Shown in pieces: positions 10,877 to 21,839 of a DNA stretch of 64,000 nt. A program made the translations under genes and the position numbers. The stretch spans positions 60,480,946-60,544,945 of the forward strand of contig NC_079147.1 in the NCBI RefSeq assembly GCF_945859685.1. Reading direction: 5' to 3'. Positions within the stretch are counted from its first letter, which is position 1, and the number at the start of each line of letters is the position of its first letter. Under the pieces are notes generated by a model that did not search any database, was not told where the DNA came from, and worked only from the letters and a program-made list of their open reading frames with translations. This DNA is from Eupeodes corollae (taxonomy: Eukaryota > Arthropoda > Insecta > Diptera > Syrphidae).

Positions 10877-13800
10877 CTAACTGTAAATATCACGTTGAAC
10901 CTTCTCCCAGGCGGCAATTGGTCCGTGCATTGGCCTGTATTTGACTTGGCAACCATCAGGTGCCAAACGACCTTCATCACGGAGTTCCTCATAACGCTCA
11001 CGGTCGTATTTGGTGAATCCCCATCTCTTTGAGACGTAAATCTATAAAATAGAAAATAAAAATAATTTTTAAAAATGAGCCACAAATTTTTTAAAAAACA
11101 AATTGGATACAAAATTAAGTGTCATATATTTAATTGAGTATGGTCTCGATGTCGGGCGAGCCACCTCACCCATATAAATATACATTCTGCTCTTCCCCGA
11201 GCTCAATTTGGCACAAATGTAAAGCTTATATACCAATTTAAAAAAAGCTCAGGGTGAAAAAAATCATTATGAAGGAAAATTATTTAACACCGATAGTCCT
11301 CCGCTTATTGTGAAGAGCATTTTTCAAAAACAAAAAAGAATAAAACTCTTGCACTAAAAGATTAAATTTTTAAGAGGCTGTATACGTTGATTTTTAACTT
11401 ACTGAACACTGATTTCTTTCTATAACACTTTAGGAGATGCTTAATTGTCTTCAATTGTCATACATTTTATTGAGTATGGTCTCGATGTCGGGCGAGCCAC
11501 CTCACCCAAAAATATATATTTTGCTCTTCCCTAGATCGTAAATTACGATACCAACAATTCCGTTGAAATACCGTGTTTAGAGAACTTAGGGTACAGGTTA
11601 TTTTTATGTTTTTAACTAGCAATGGTAGTAAAACGTTAAAAGTTATCGAACTATTTTTTCCAAGTTTTAATAAGAAATATATCAATCTAGGCTAGTTTAT
11701 AGGAAATAACAAAATTAAATCAACTACTGGATACATTAATACTGTTAATTCCTCGATAGTATAGTGATCAGTACCTCGTTCATAACCTCAAATGATATTC
11801 AAATTTCTGATAGTATTGTGATTAATAATATCCTATTATTTATTAAATCAATTTGTTTATCATACTTCAAATAACCAAATCTTTCAAAGCAAAACTAATA
11901 TTAAAACCTTTTGCTTATTTTTACCAAAAATGTTTCTTGAAAATAAAATAAGCATTAGTGTAAAATTACGTAAACCAAAATCACGTATACATTGTGTTTC
12001 GATACGGACTCAATTTCTAAAATACATATTGTTGGATATTGAAAAATTACATATTAGTTATAAATCTAAAATTTGATTTCACCGAAATTCTGTGTTTATT
12101 TCGATTAAAAATATACGATATAAAATCCATCGCAGCTTTCTTCCTTACAAAACTTTTAAAGTAACAATGAAACTGGGGAAAGTCAGCACTGTCATTGTAT
12201 TCGTACCTAATAATTTTCTCAAATGGCAAAATTATTTTGTGGCCACAACTTTTTGCTTTCACTTAACTTTAAAAAGTTCTAGGCCAATGATGATTTCGTC
12301 TGGCAAAAATAATATAAAAAACCTACTGTTATTCTAACGTAAGGATCCATTTTTCTTGTATGCAAATAGGCTTTTTGAGATTGATTATAAGTTTGTCAAG
12401 TTTTATATTCATTACTAAACAACATTTTTAAAAGTCATCTATAATATTATTAAATATGGGTCGCGGATTACATTATATGTAATCACTTTGAACGCGAAGT
12501 GATGAAAAAAGTAAAACAAGTTGCACACAGTGTTTAAAACTTTACATTCACGCCTAAATAAGAAACAAGATTAAGAAAAAGATAAACTTCTTCGCGTTTT
12601 GATACAATATTGGCAAGAATATGTAAAAGGATCAACTTATAGAAGCAAGTCTTCCTGGTAGATCTTCACGAAAAGTGGTATTTTTTAACCAAGCAAAACA
12701 TTATACAGACTTTCCTTTGCAAACAAAAACTTACACCGTTCTTATTGGAATAACGTTTTGTGGTCGAATGAAATAAAGATCAATTTGGAAAAATGAATGT
12801 GAGAAGGCCAAAAGACAAGAAGTTAAACTCAAAATATACAAGGAAGACAGTGAAGCACGGTGGTGGGAATATAATGATTTGAGTGTACTTTTCAGCATCT
12901 GGTGTAGGTCCAATATCTTTGATCAAAGATAAGATGTACAATATGAATGATGTCCACATCTTTAATTCAGTTATGCTTCCATCAACTGAAGAGGAGGTGC
13001 CAAACAAAATTGGCTAAACAATACTTTTACAAAACAAAATCAATGTTATGGAAAGGCCATCACAATCCCCAGGCCTAAACCCAATTGGACACCTATGGGG
13101 CATCCTAAAGCGAAGGATCGTAAATTGTAAAACTAAAGCAGAAAGACGAGTTTTAATAATTAATAATGAGAGTGCCACTACAAAATACTCAAAGAATTTG
13201 AAATACTTTTACCGTTAACTTACTTTCTAGCTAATTTGTTTCGACTATTTTTTCAGGGAGGAAGTAAAATAATAATCTCATCTGTGATCTGTGTAGTTTT
13301 TATTACTCTTCACAAATTCCTTTTTTATATGTTAAAAAGAATGAACACGAAGCTTTTTTCCATTATTTTTTTCAATACTGTATGTAGTCTTCTGTACTAG
13401 AACTGCCTCTTGCGAGGGATTGAAAAATCATCCAATAGTAATTCTTGTCATGAAAAATGCTTTCTCAAATTAGCCCTTCGGATCCTAAATAAAAACTAGA
13501 TAAGTTTAGAGTTATAAGTCAATAGGTATAGTTCTCTGCGAACTGTTGCTAGTTTATAAATTTTAACTGACAGAGATAGAACTGCAGTCATTTTATCACA
13601 TTAATTTTGTAAGAAGTCAAAATCAAATTCTTTGATATTGGTTTCAACCTTAACTTAAAATTCATTTCAATGGAGAATATTCTTTAAACTTTGTTAGCTT
13701 TACAAAACATGTTTTAAATTTTAGAAACCTTGATTTTTCTTTGCACAAATTTATCCTCGATAGTATAGTGTTCAGTATCTCCTTACTTTTTTATTTTAAA

Positions 13801-16800
13801 CATGTGCTCTGAATCAAGTTTTCTTAAAGACAACATGAAACCTGTTTGGGTCTTTTAAAGTGAGAAGCAATTCGCCTTAAAAACTTGATTTGCCGAATTC
13901 AATTGGTTTACTTTATATTTTATTGGAGTTATTCCAAATATCCCCATAAATCCATAATATGCTTTTAAAAGTCCCAGTCAGTTTGTGATAGGGAGCTTTT
14001 AATACAAATTATGTACGCAAAATTGCTAGATTTGAATAACGAATTTTAACGAATTCAGTCCTTGTCCTAGAAACAATGAAGTTATGAAAAATTTGGCTAT
14101 GCAGAGTCCACATATCACTTTTCCAATAAGTGGTTTTCATTTTTGAAAGCTTGGGCCCTACCATCTAACTCGATTCTATTCGAAACTCATTTCCGGTTCT
14201 ACTTCCAAATCGTACTACGTATGAATGTAGAATCGTATGTCGGTTATCGAGTTGTTTGACAATTTTAAAACATCAAATTGTTGTACAAGAAAATGTTTAG
14301 TACAAAAATGGACACCGTAGGATACGAGCAAATTGACCGGAGAAGAATAAGGAATAATTCCAACATAATGGAGCAGAGTGAGGAAAGGTTTGTACCTATA
14401 TACACGGTAGAATATTTGAACGCATTCTTAACACTGGAGTACACGTGCCCTATTTTTATACACCAATGCACGCGTGGCCTACTATGGTAGACCATTTAAT
14501 AATGTTAATAATTTTTTATTTTAAAAACATATAAATGAAATAAATAGTTTTGCGTAATATTCAATTAGCCTTAAACATTTAATAACCATAATTTATGAAT
14601 TTTTGTAGTACCCGTGGCATGATGGTTAATGCGTTGGACTGTCATGCAAGGGGTCTTGGGTTCAATACCTGCCTGTGCCACCTTAATTTAAAAAAAAAAA
14701 TTTTCACGGGTACTGCCTCTTGCGAGGAATTGACAAATCCTTCAAGAGTAACTCTTGTCATGAAAAAGTGCTTTCTCAAAAAAAAAACTAGCCGTTCGGA
14801 TTCGGCCTAAAATTGTAGGTCCCTTCCATTCCTGACAACAGTACTCGCACACAGGAATGGTTGAGAGTTGTAAGTCACTAGGCCCTGGTTCACAACGGAC
14901 TGTTGCGCCACCCCATTTGATTTGAATTTATGAATTTTAGGTTAGGGTGTAAGTAAAAAAAATTATTTCAAATCTAATACTAATAAAAAACTTCTTCTAT
15001 AGTAGGCCACGCGTGCACTCCAGTGTTAATGAAAAATACTTAGTTTTGTTAAGAACTATTGTGTTTCTAAAGACGGATTTATGTTCTAACTTCACACCAT
15101 ATCATCCGACATGACTTTGGGCGATTTAAAACAAAAACACATTTGATGTAGTGATTATATTCGATTTTGCCTTGTTTTGAATTCTACTTTCGAGTCACGT
15201 AGTTTCTCGTTTATTCGAAAGTTCATAAGAATATAGTTGACGCTACTAAAACTATTCGATTCTCGTTGGTTTGAAAGTAATCAAATAGATACATAACATA
15301 GACCAATTTTTCGAATTCGAGCAATTTCATTGTAAAATCGAGTTAAATAGTAGGGCACCTTGTTATTTGGGTGGCTGTCAATTTTGAAGTTGTTACTTTT
15401 TAACATTTGACGAGTAAAAACTACGCTTTTAAAAAAAATAGTACAATATGTACATACTTCAAAAAAGAACTGAAATTGATTTAAAATGCTGAAAATTTTA
15501 CGTTATTTTTGCAATAGAAGTTTTGGCGACTGAGATCTTCTACTTTGACGCCTTTAGATTGTTTTGTTTTTTGTTTTGAAAGCTAAGGTATATTCTCCAC
15601 AATCGATTCAGACGAAATTAGTAAAGTTATCAATGACAAACAACCGCAAGTGGCTGAACACAATATGTGCTGTCTACAATATCATTACAGACATAAATAA
15701 TAAGAAAAAACAAGGAATGTGTAAAACGGTCAGTTTTGAACAAATATTTTTATTTGTCGGAAGTCTTTGGTAAAATAGCAATAGTAAAGAAAAGACCCAT
15801 TTAAATGATAAACCTAAAAAATCAATAGGAACAACAGATTTTTTGAAAACTCAAAACATTGAATTCATAGGTCATTTGCCATTAAGTTTCGAAAAAACAT
15901 TTTTTAAATGGTAAGCGAATATTAAAACAAGAATTACAGATGCCACGTTTGGTTAAGCTATTATACTTTTTTATGGCCATTCGAAGAATGAATTTCCTCA
16001 CACGGCCAAATAAATAACGTGGATAATGATTTTATACGCCACAAAAAGATCTAAATGCTTTAAAACTTCATGTTTAAGGGTATTTCAAACGGAATGGCTA
16101 AAATGAATCCAAAATGATATTGAAAAAATGTACCTATGTAAATTCTTTGGTAAATACTTTTTAAAAGTTTGACTGTTTGCATTGTTATATCTTTGTTAGA
16201 TTGAAAACACAAACTTTCGTACCTGAAGTGATGAGTTCAAATGTAGGTATATTTTTCTTTTTTGGGACAAATGCAATTTAATTGTTATTCGGCAAGAATT
16301 GCAAGGGGACTAAGTCTATTCCGATCTTTTGAAATGAAAAGTCGAACAATAGATGCCATTGTCGATATTCCTCTGAATTTGTCATTGTTTTCTATTTCCT
16401 TATTTTAGGTAAACGAGTTTTCAACGAGAAATAAATCAACGCACAAATAACTACCTTAAAAAATGTTTTTAAAAAGATTATGAATTGTAAAGGGTCTACA
16501 CAAACTACAAAATTCGTTACTGTTGCTTTTAAAAATTGGTTCTTCATTTAGTTTTTTAGAGGGACACAATTTTAATTTTGTTTGTTGTGTTTATTTTCAA
16601 CATTTTGAATGATCCAAGCAATTTGAACATCTTTTATAATTAGTATATCAATTTTGAGTTTTATTATAAACCTCAACCTTATGTAAGAGTAATCTTGTGG
16701 TTGGATTTAAATTAAGGCCATCAAAACCTGTCCAATTAAATTGCGCCGGGACCAAAACTTTGTCGACCAGTGTAACTCTTGCAATGAGCTTTGGTTAGAT

Positions 16801-17870
16801 TAATTCACTCTCATTTTGAAATTATAGACCTTGATTTCCTTTTTCTCTATCCTCTATCAAAAGCTACGCTTTATTAAGTTTATGTCCACCAAAAAAATTA
16901 AAATTTCTCTAAAGTTCCTCAAAAACTAAAATTCTGAATTCTTAAACAGACAAATGTTGACCCTTAAACAAAGATACTTTGTTTATTTTTCACTTCTATC
17001 CTAAAAATTCAATGCTCTTTAAAATAAAATGGAGGCTGTCGTATTTTCCTTCATTAATATGATAATTCTACGACTTAAAAAATGAAAGAAAACTTGAAGA
17101 ACTTACCTTTTGCCTTCCTGGGAACTTGAACTTGGCACGACGCAGAGCCTCAATAACTTGAGCCTTGTAACGATCGCTTGAACGCACAGACATAATTGGC
17201 TGTCCGATGTGGACACGAGCAACAGTACCTTGTGGTTTACCAAAAGCACCTCTCATTCCAGTTTGGAGCCTGCAAACAAAGAAAAACCCCAACTTTTAAG
17301 TACATTTGACAAAAGTCATAAGATAAAACATTTAATGACTCGACAACTTCAGTAAGAATGTCAAAAAGTATGTAATCATGGTAATGAATCATAACCCAGT
17401 GCTCAAAGCAATTTCATCATATAAAACAAAATTATGTATAAATTTCCAATGAATAACAGAAAAACGGAACTCACCTATCAGCTCCGGCACACGACAACAT
17501 CTTGTTGATGCGGATAACGTGGAATGGATGGAGACGCATACGGATATGGAATTGATCCTTACCGCAGTGCTTGACGAGGTATTTGTTGCAGCAAATACGT
17601 CCGGCTTCAAGAGCTTCACTACTAAGCTGTTCATATTCGTCAGAGACCAAATGCACGCAAAGCGGGAAGTCTTCTACGGTAGCCTTCTTCCTTCCCAAAT
17701 CGAAGATACGGATCTTGGAGTCTGGGACACCACGACAGAACCGGGACTTGGGGTAAGGCTTGTTCTTACAATAACGATAACTGTAGAAAATAAAACACAA
17801 AGTTTTAGAAAATATTTCTCTCGTTCTGAAGAAATTAAAAAACTTACCATCTTGCGGGACGACGACCCAT
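10877..17870 (-). CDS. RpL10: 60S ribosomal protein L10 (uL16), spliced
   Basis: The coding exons on the minus strand are 17848-17870, 17475-17780, 17107-17269 and 10877-11041, with GT-AG junctions in phase. Together they encode 218 aa, the usual length for insect RpL10/QM. The protein begins [20 protein letters not shown] and ends KVQRDIYS. It contains the family signatures RFCRGVPDSKI, LSSEALEAGRICCNKY and LQTGMRGAFGKPQGTVARV. uL16 is a universally conserved large-subunit protein near the peptidyl-transferase centre and joins the 60S late. Introns 1 and 2 are short (67 and 205 bp), but intron 3 is 6065 bp, very long for a ribosomal protein gene. Two AATAAA signals lie downstream (complements of 10817-10822 and 10793-10798). 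No disabling change was seen. Confidence 0.97.
11117..11256 (-). ncRNA. Candidate H/ACA snoRNA, copy 1, in RpL10 intron 3
   Basis: In the gene's sense strand this intronic 140-nt segment folds as hairpin, hinge, hairpin, tail. The 5' hairpin is closed by CCCTGAGCT / AGCTCGGGG. An H-box-type AGAGCA (complement of 11188-11193) follows. The 3' hairpin has TATATTTA/TAAATATA at its base and TGAGGTGGCTCG / CGAGACCATACTCA above, with single bulged A residues. An ACA (complement of 11120-11122) sits three bases from the proposed end. A paralogue lies 330 bp away in the same intron. H/ACA RNAs guide pseudouridylation and commonly sit in ribosomal-protein introns. The target site is unknown. Confidence 0.62.
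11453..11594 (-). ncRNA. Candidate H/ACA snoRNA, copy 2, in RpL10 intron 3
   Basis: Paralogue of 11117-11256. The 3' hairpin core (complement of about 11470-11505) is nearly identical, whereas the 5' hairpin has diverged but is still closed by CCCTA(A)G / CTAGGG. The hinge AGAGCA (complement of 11522-11527) and the terminal TATGACA are retained. The basal stem of the 3' hairpin changes sequence yet keeps pairing (ATATATTTT with AAAATGTAT, one G-U). This pattern of preserved pairing argues for a structured RNA rather than a chance repeat. Confidence 0.62.
11750..11787 (+). repeat. tRNA-Asp 5'-half-like tract A
   Basis: TCCTCGATAGTATAGTG followed by ATCAGTACC closely matches the 5' end of insect tRNA-Asp(GUC) through the D-arm. 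Similarity stops before the anticodon arm, so this is not a functional tRNA. A second copy is at 13754. Confidence 0.6.
12480..13390 (+). pseudogene. Tc1-like transposase relic in RpL10 intron 3
   Basis: Disconnected plus-strand frames preserve Tc1 landmarks. WNNVLWSNE (near 12750) is the first catalytic region. VKHGGGNIMV follows at nucleotide level near 12850, then SASGVGPI, then NPIGHLWGILKRR near 13080-13120, equivalent to the third catalytic region. Many stops and indels are present. The right edge TTTTCAATACTG-TA near 13370-13383 may be the terminal repeat plus TA target. The left end was not identified. Confidence 0.75.
13395..13552 (+). mobile_element. SINE fragment (body only)
   Basis: Contains the body of the SINE seen at 14604-14924 (ACTGCCTCTTGCGAGG, AATTCTTGTCATGAAAAATG, then a degraded tail ending GCGAACTGTTGC). 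The tRNA-like head is absent and the copy is more diverged than the others. Confidence 0.7.
13754..13784 (+). repeat. tRNA-Asp 5'-half-like tract B
   Basis: TCCTCGATAGTATAGTG followed by TTCAGTATCTCC again matches the tRNA-Asp 5' half, even better through the D-arm than tract A. No T-arm or acceptor 3' strand follows, so it is a relic, possibly a SINE head or a retrocopied tRNA fragment. Confidence 0.6.
14426..15031. repeat. Interrupted palindrome around the SINE
   Basis: GCACGCGTGGCCTACTAT (14468-14485) recurs as its exact inverse at 14999-15016. The next outward segment, TTAACACTGGAGT (14428-14440), recurs inverted at 15017-15029. The SINE 14604-14924 lies in the loop. The arms may be the ends of an older fold-back element that the SINE entered. 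Confidence 0.5.
14604..14924 (+). mobile_element. tRNA-headed SINE, full copy
   Basis: A 321-bp element flanked by an exact 14-bp duplication AATTTATGAATTTT (14590-14603 and 14925-14938). The head, from about 14611, is tRNA-like: GTGGCA pairs with TGCCAC as a 6-bp acceptor stem. An A-box-like TGGCATGATGG and a B-box-like GGTTCAATACC would form an internal pol III promoter. A CTGTCA loop resembles the tRNA-Asp anticodon arm. The body is family-specific. The tail GGCCCTGGTTCACAACGG...GCGCCACC matches the 3' end of the RTE-like LINE at 52048-52079 and ends in ATTTG repeats. Confidence 0.88.
15032..17106. other. Remainder of RpL10 intron 3, nothing recognised
   Basis: About 2.1 kb of AT-rich intron. 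Short open frames show no recognisable similarity, and I found no clear repeats or RNA structures by eye. Confidence 0.5.
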
Positions 17871-18025
17871 CTTTGGATCTGAAATTAATAATCACAAAGA
17901 AAATTTTCACTTAATAACTTGTTTCACAAAAAGTTTGAGAATGAGCGTTTTTATTGCAAACATGCTTGTGGCAAAGAATTTATATTAAATGATGGATGTT
18001 AGCGGATAAAATTAACTAAACGTAC

Positions 18026-18054
18026 CTTCTGTTCGATGGCCTACAAGAAAAAGA
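18026..18054 (-). promoter_or_regulatory. RpL10: RpL10 5'UTR exon with 5'TOP-like start
   Basis: On the minus strand a pyrimidine tract, TTCTTTTTCTTG, precedes a short exon ending AACAGAAG. It is followed by a good donor (GTACGT, complement of 18020-18025). The matching acceptor TTAATTTCAG lies just upstream of ATCCAAAG-ATG. Ribosomal protein mRNAs in animals start in such terminal oligopyrimidine tracts, which couple their translation to TOR signalling. The exact start site is inferred. Confidence 0.65.
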
Positions 18055-18589
18055 ACGGAGTGAAACGATGACAGCCGGAAGCTGTCCCTGTCCAATGCGA
18101 CATTGCACCATTACTGGCCATAGTGGTGAGAAATGGAAGTATTTTTGGAGTGAGTTCAGAAATTGAGTGTGATAATTAACTTTAAGCCATAATAACATCA
18201 ACGATCGGATTGTTGTTTGGTAATAAGAATAACTTTATACTTTTTTATTTTTTGTTTGTTTTCTAAAAAGGGAATGATGATTGAAATATGCATAAAACTG
18301 AAATAGCATCGGGACTAGATTGTCAAGAAATGTTTGAAAAACTTTTTCATACGTTTCAAGTCAATTTAAAAAAAAAATATAAAACTTGTCACTGTATTGT
18401 GATTTGCAAGAGTATAATTGACCATGTGAACTCAGATTAAAGTTTATGGTTTAAATACATGTATCTGCATTAGATTTCAGCAAAAAAGAATTCTGCACAC
18501 AAATTACAAAATAAATGTTTGTGAGATATTCACTTATGCACTATAGAAAATTTCTATAATGCAGAAGTCATGATTTAAGTGTAGACAAG

Positions 18590-19830
18590 GTTAGGTTAGG
18601 TTATAGTGGCTGTCCAAGATGGAAACTGACACACTTAGGCCAGTTTAATGGCCCATTGTGATAACACATGAATCTTGAGGCTTCCTCTTAAGCTCAATGA
18701 TTATATCGTTAAAGAAGAATTCTCCTACTTAATTCTTGCGTTTGCGAGCTAGAGCAGGGCATGTGCAGAGAAGATGAAGAACCGTTTCTTCCTCTTCCTC
18801 GTCCATACAGCTTCTGCAAATGTCTTTTGGGAATACGCTTAGTCTCGTGGCGTGCTTTCCTATTAGACAGGGTCCGGTATCGAGCACCTTTTATCGAGCT
18901 TATATGCGATCTGCTTAGAGAGATCAAGCACTTTGAACGTTTTAAATCCAGTGTTGGTCAGATGTTTTTTGTGGCTTGACACGTGGTGATGTTGTTCCAC
19001 CTGATGCCTGCCCTCCTCACAGCGTCTTGCATTAGCAGCACTTTACAAGTAGCGATTTGTATGCCAGTACTTGCCACACGTGGTAGGATGGGCTGTACTG
19101 TACCGTTTCTGGCGACTTTATCTGCCTTACAGTTACCTGGAATGTATCTATGGCCCGGCACCCAGCAAAGGTAAATATTAAACTGTTTCGCCATCTTCAT
19201 TAGAGATGATCGGCAGTTAAGGACTGCTATAGAGTTATAGGCCTGGATATCTGAGAAAATACGGATATCAGATGTTGATATCAGGTTTTCTTTAAGCTAG
19301 GACAAGACTTCCTTTATCGCCAAAAGTTCCGCCTGGAACACGCTCCAATGATTGGGAAGGCGGAATGAGAGACTTAATTTCAGTCATTCAGAGTACACAC
19401 CTCCACCAACCCATCCTCCCAAAAAGATCTGGGAGGTATAGAGATCTGGAAGTTTCTGTCGAATTGTAGTTGGGGGATGGTGTAGTCTGTGTGCTTTGGA
19501 ATTGATTCTAAGTACCTTAGAATTACGAAGTGGCCAATGTTGTTGTTAGTCCACTGCGACGAAGCTTTGAGGCGAATAGCCGAGCTTTCAGCTATTTGTT
19601 TGCTAAATATGTCAAGAGGTGTAAGGTAGAGCAAGGTGTCCAGTGCCGCAGACGGGGTCGTGCGAAGCGATCCGCTCATACATAGGCAGGCTTAACGTTG
19701 GACTTTATTTAGCTTATCCCTTTTTATACCTTTCTCTAAAGCAGCCCACCATACCGTTACATCCTACGTTAAAATCGTTCTGATAATCGATGTGTATAGC
19801 CAATGCGTGATTCTTGGTTGAAAACCCCAT
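18590..19830 (-). mobile_element. Non-LTR retrotransposon 3' fragment (R1/LOA-like) with RNase H
   Basis: Degraded minus-strand coding sequence. Around 19830-19380 lies the region after the RT, with the motif LRTTPSAALDTLLYLTPLD. The RNase H end follows at 19200-18960, with CWVPGHRYIPGNCKADKVAR. The C-terminal zinc-finger-like segment near 18850-18740 reads CRSCMDEEEEET.LHLLC in shifting frames. The copy ends with the tail CCTAACCTAACCT at about 18594-18612. It is 5'-truncated and carries frameshifts and stops, so it is dead. The clade assignment rests on the RNase H plus terminal finger and is tentative. Confidence 0.75.
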
Positions 19831-19939
19831 TTATTACCAATAGCTTTTTTGCAAGAAAAGAGAGCTACAGTAGCATCTTCATCTGAATCAGTGCTGCCAC
19901 AATATTGCAAGTTTAATAAACACTGTACATTTCTACTTT

Positions 19940-20360
19940 ATTGTAAAATTTGTGTACATTTTGTACGTTTCGTTACACTTTTTTCAAGCATTTCATTTAA
20001 ATTTCGATAACTTTTTCTAAAATTTGTTGGCGCATATCGGCAATAACGTCCTTTAGGTTGTGAATTGTTTCAGGCTTATCAGCGTAGATCAACAACCCAT
20101 GGAAAATAGTCAAGTGGCGTTAAATCACACTATCTTTGAGGCCAGTTTCACGGCCTTCCATAACGTGAAACTATAAGACTGCCAAACCTTTCCTCTAATA
20201 AATCAATTGTTACACGCGTTATTTGAAATGTTGAGTTGTCTTGTTTAAGCTATAGCTCCTGTACACCATACGCACAGCTTAAGCTAACATTTATATCACA
20301 TTTTTTCTTACAACTTCAGCTGTAATCTGACGGAGTAACATTGTGCAAAAAACTTTTGGA
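19940..20360 (-). pseudogene. mariner transposase C-terminal relic
   Basis: Minus-strand fragments read VTIDLLEERFGSLIVSRYG, then CDLTPLDYF and ADKPETIHNLKDVIADM. This is the order seen in the better preserved mariner copies at 34497-35793 and 54556-55809. The N-terminal half and inverted repeats are missing and frames are broken. Confidence 0.7.
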
Positions 20361-20369
20361 ATAATAGAT

Positions 20370-21839
20370 TGACATGGCTAAGAGTTCCCCTGAAACAAAC
20401 ATCAGGACACTGAAATTTTATATATTAAGAACATTTCTTTCATTAGATATTATTTTATGTATTTTTATAAACTTACATTTTTATTTGTTAAAACTAATTT
20501 TTTGAGAAGATTCAACCTTAACCATTCCCCCTTTCAGCTACGAACTTCAAAATCTGTCAAAATTTAGCACGAAATAAATGCGTAGAGCATTTTGACAAAT
20601 CAATAATGTACACTATGAAATAAAAGCATACATTTTTGACTAGAGCTGCGTGCCACTCATCTAAATTGCTAGCTCGACATATGTAACATGCTTAAATTAA
20701 TGAAAAAACAGTCAGTAGTCATGGCTTTATTCGTAGCCATTGACTGTAACTTTATTGATAGCATCATTTGGTTTTCAAATTATATTTCCGTTTTTTAAAA
20801 GAGCTGTCCAGGCGTCAGTCTGGTAACAGTTGACAAAACGGCCACTACTTAAAATAGCGCTGCCAACTTTAATTTCTCTAATTTAAAAACAAAAACACCT
20901 GTTACAAACATGTAATTCGCCATATAACAACATTTAAGCTGTTCAGTGTGCGAAAGGCCTTAATAAAATATGCTATTTATAATTTAACTCTTCGAACGCA
21001 CTCCAGAACGAATAAGTGTATTCACAATACTCATTCCACAATCCACACCATTGTGAACCGTTCACAAATTCTGTAAATGTCAAAAATGACACCAAGAAGG
21101 TGCACAAAGAAACCAAAAGCCGAACCGATCCAAATGAAAATCGTCACAAATTGAGTGCGGGTACACTGTCGTCTCTCGTCTTTGCGGAAAAATCAAATCT
21201 ATATCAGAAAAACCGGAGGAAATTCTTTATTCTCCTGCTCGAGCTCTAAGTGCGAGGAATCCCCTCTCATTTTTGTTGTGTGCCCTAAAACAAAATCCCA
21301 GACAATAAAGTAAACAAAGAAATGTTTATCCAAAACCAAATGAATATCTCTCAATTACCGACGAAGGGGCTTCCATAAACAAAATTCCAAAACTTCTATT
21401 CTATCCCTCCATCTCCATGTAGTGCAAGTGGAACCAAACGATTAATAATTGTAGGCGTAACAAGCAACAACCATCAACCGCACGACCGAGACTGAGACAA
21501 CTACGAACTACGTACGACGGACGGTGGACGAATCTATTCCATAAAACCACAATTCTAGTTGAGACGAAGGTAAAGACGAAGACGATCCAGACCCAGGAAG
21601 TTTTCTCGTTCTTTTTTTTGTTCGTTCTGTTGAAGGAATAATAATTTTTCATGTGATATAAAGAATTCTGCGAATACTTTTTCACCACCGACTTCATGTG
21701 AATCTAGCGATCTCGATTTCATTTTCGTTTTCGCTCAATTAATAGTTTCGTGCTTCGATTGTGGTTTTGTGTGTTGATTTGTTCTTGAGTTCTGTGGGTG
21801 GATTTAGCGTTTTCCTAGGCAGCTGGCTGCAAAATCGCC
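20370..21839. other. Upstream region of Rassf, no gene
   Basis: No recognisable coding sequence. The part from about 21700 probably includes the Rassf 5'UTR, since the reading frame begins at 21840 and no acceptor site is evident just before it. The transcription start was not located. Confidence 0.45.

Noticed and set aside
14611..14682. Functional tRNA gene (tRNA-Asp-like cloverleaf)
   Set aside because: The sequence has an acceptor stem and A/B-box-like motifs, but it is the head of a repeated SINE with a family-specific body and tail. Other copies sit at 24.9/34.2 and 56.6 kb. The tRNA core is too degenerate for a translation tRNA.
17519..17914. 131-codon plus-strand ORF over RpL10
   Set aside because: It is antisense to RpL10 exon 2 and its flanking introns. 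Its length follows from the conserved coding sequence on the other strand.
21401..21697. 98-codon minus-strand ORF upstream of Rassf
   Set aside because: No recognisable domain. It lies in the probable promoter/5'UTR area of Rassf and has a low-complexity composition.
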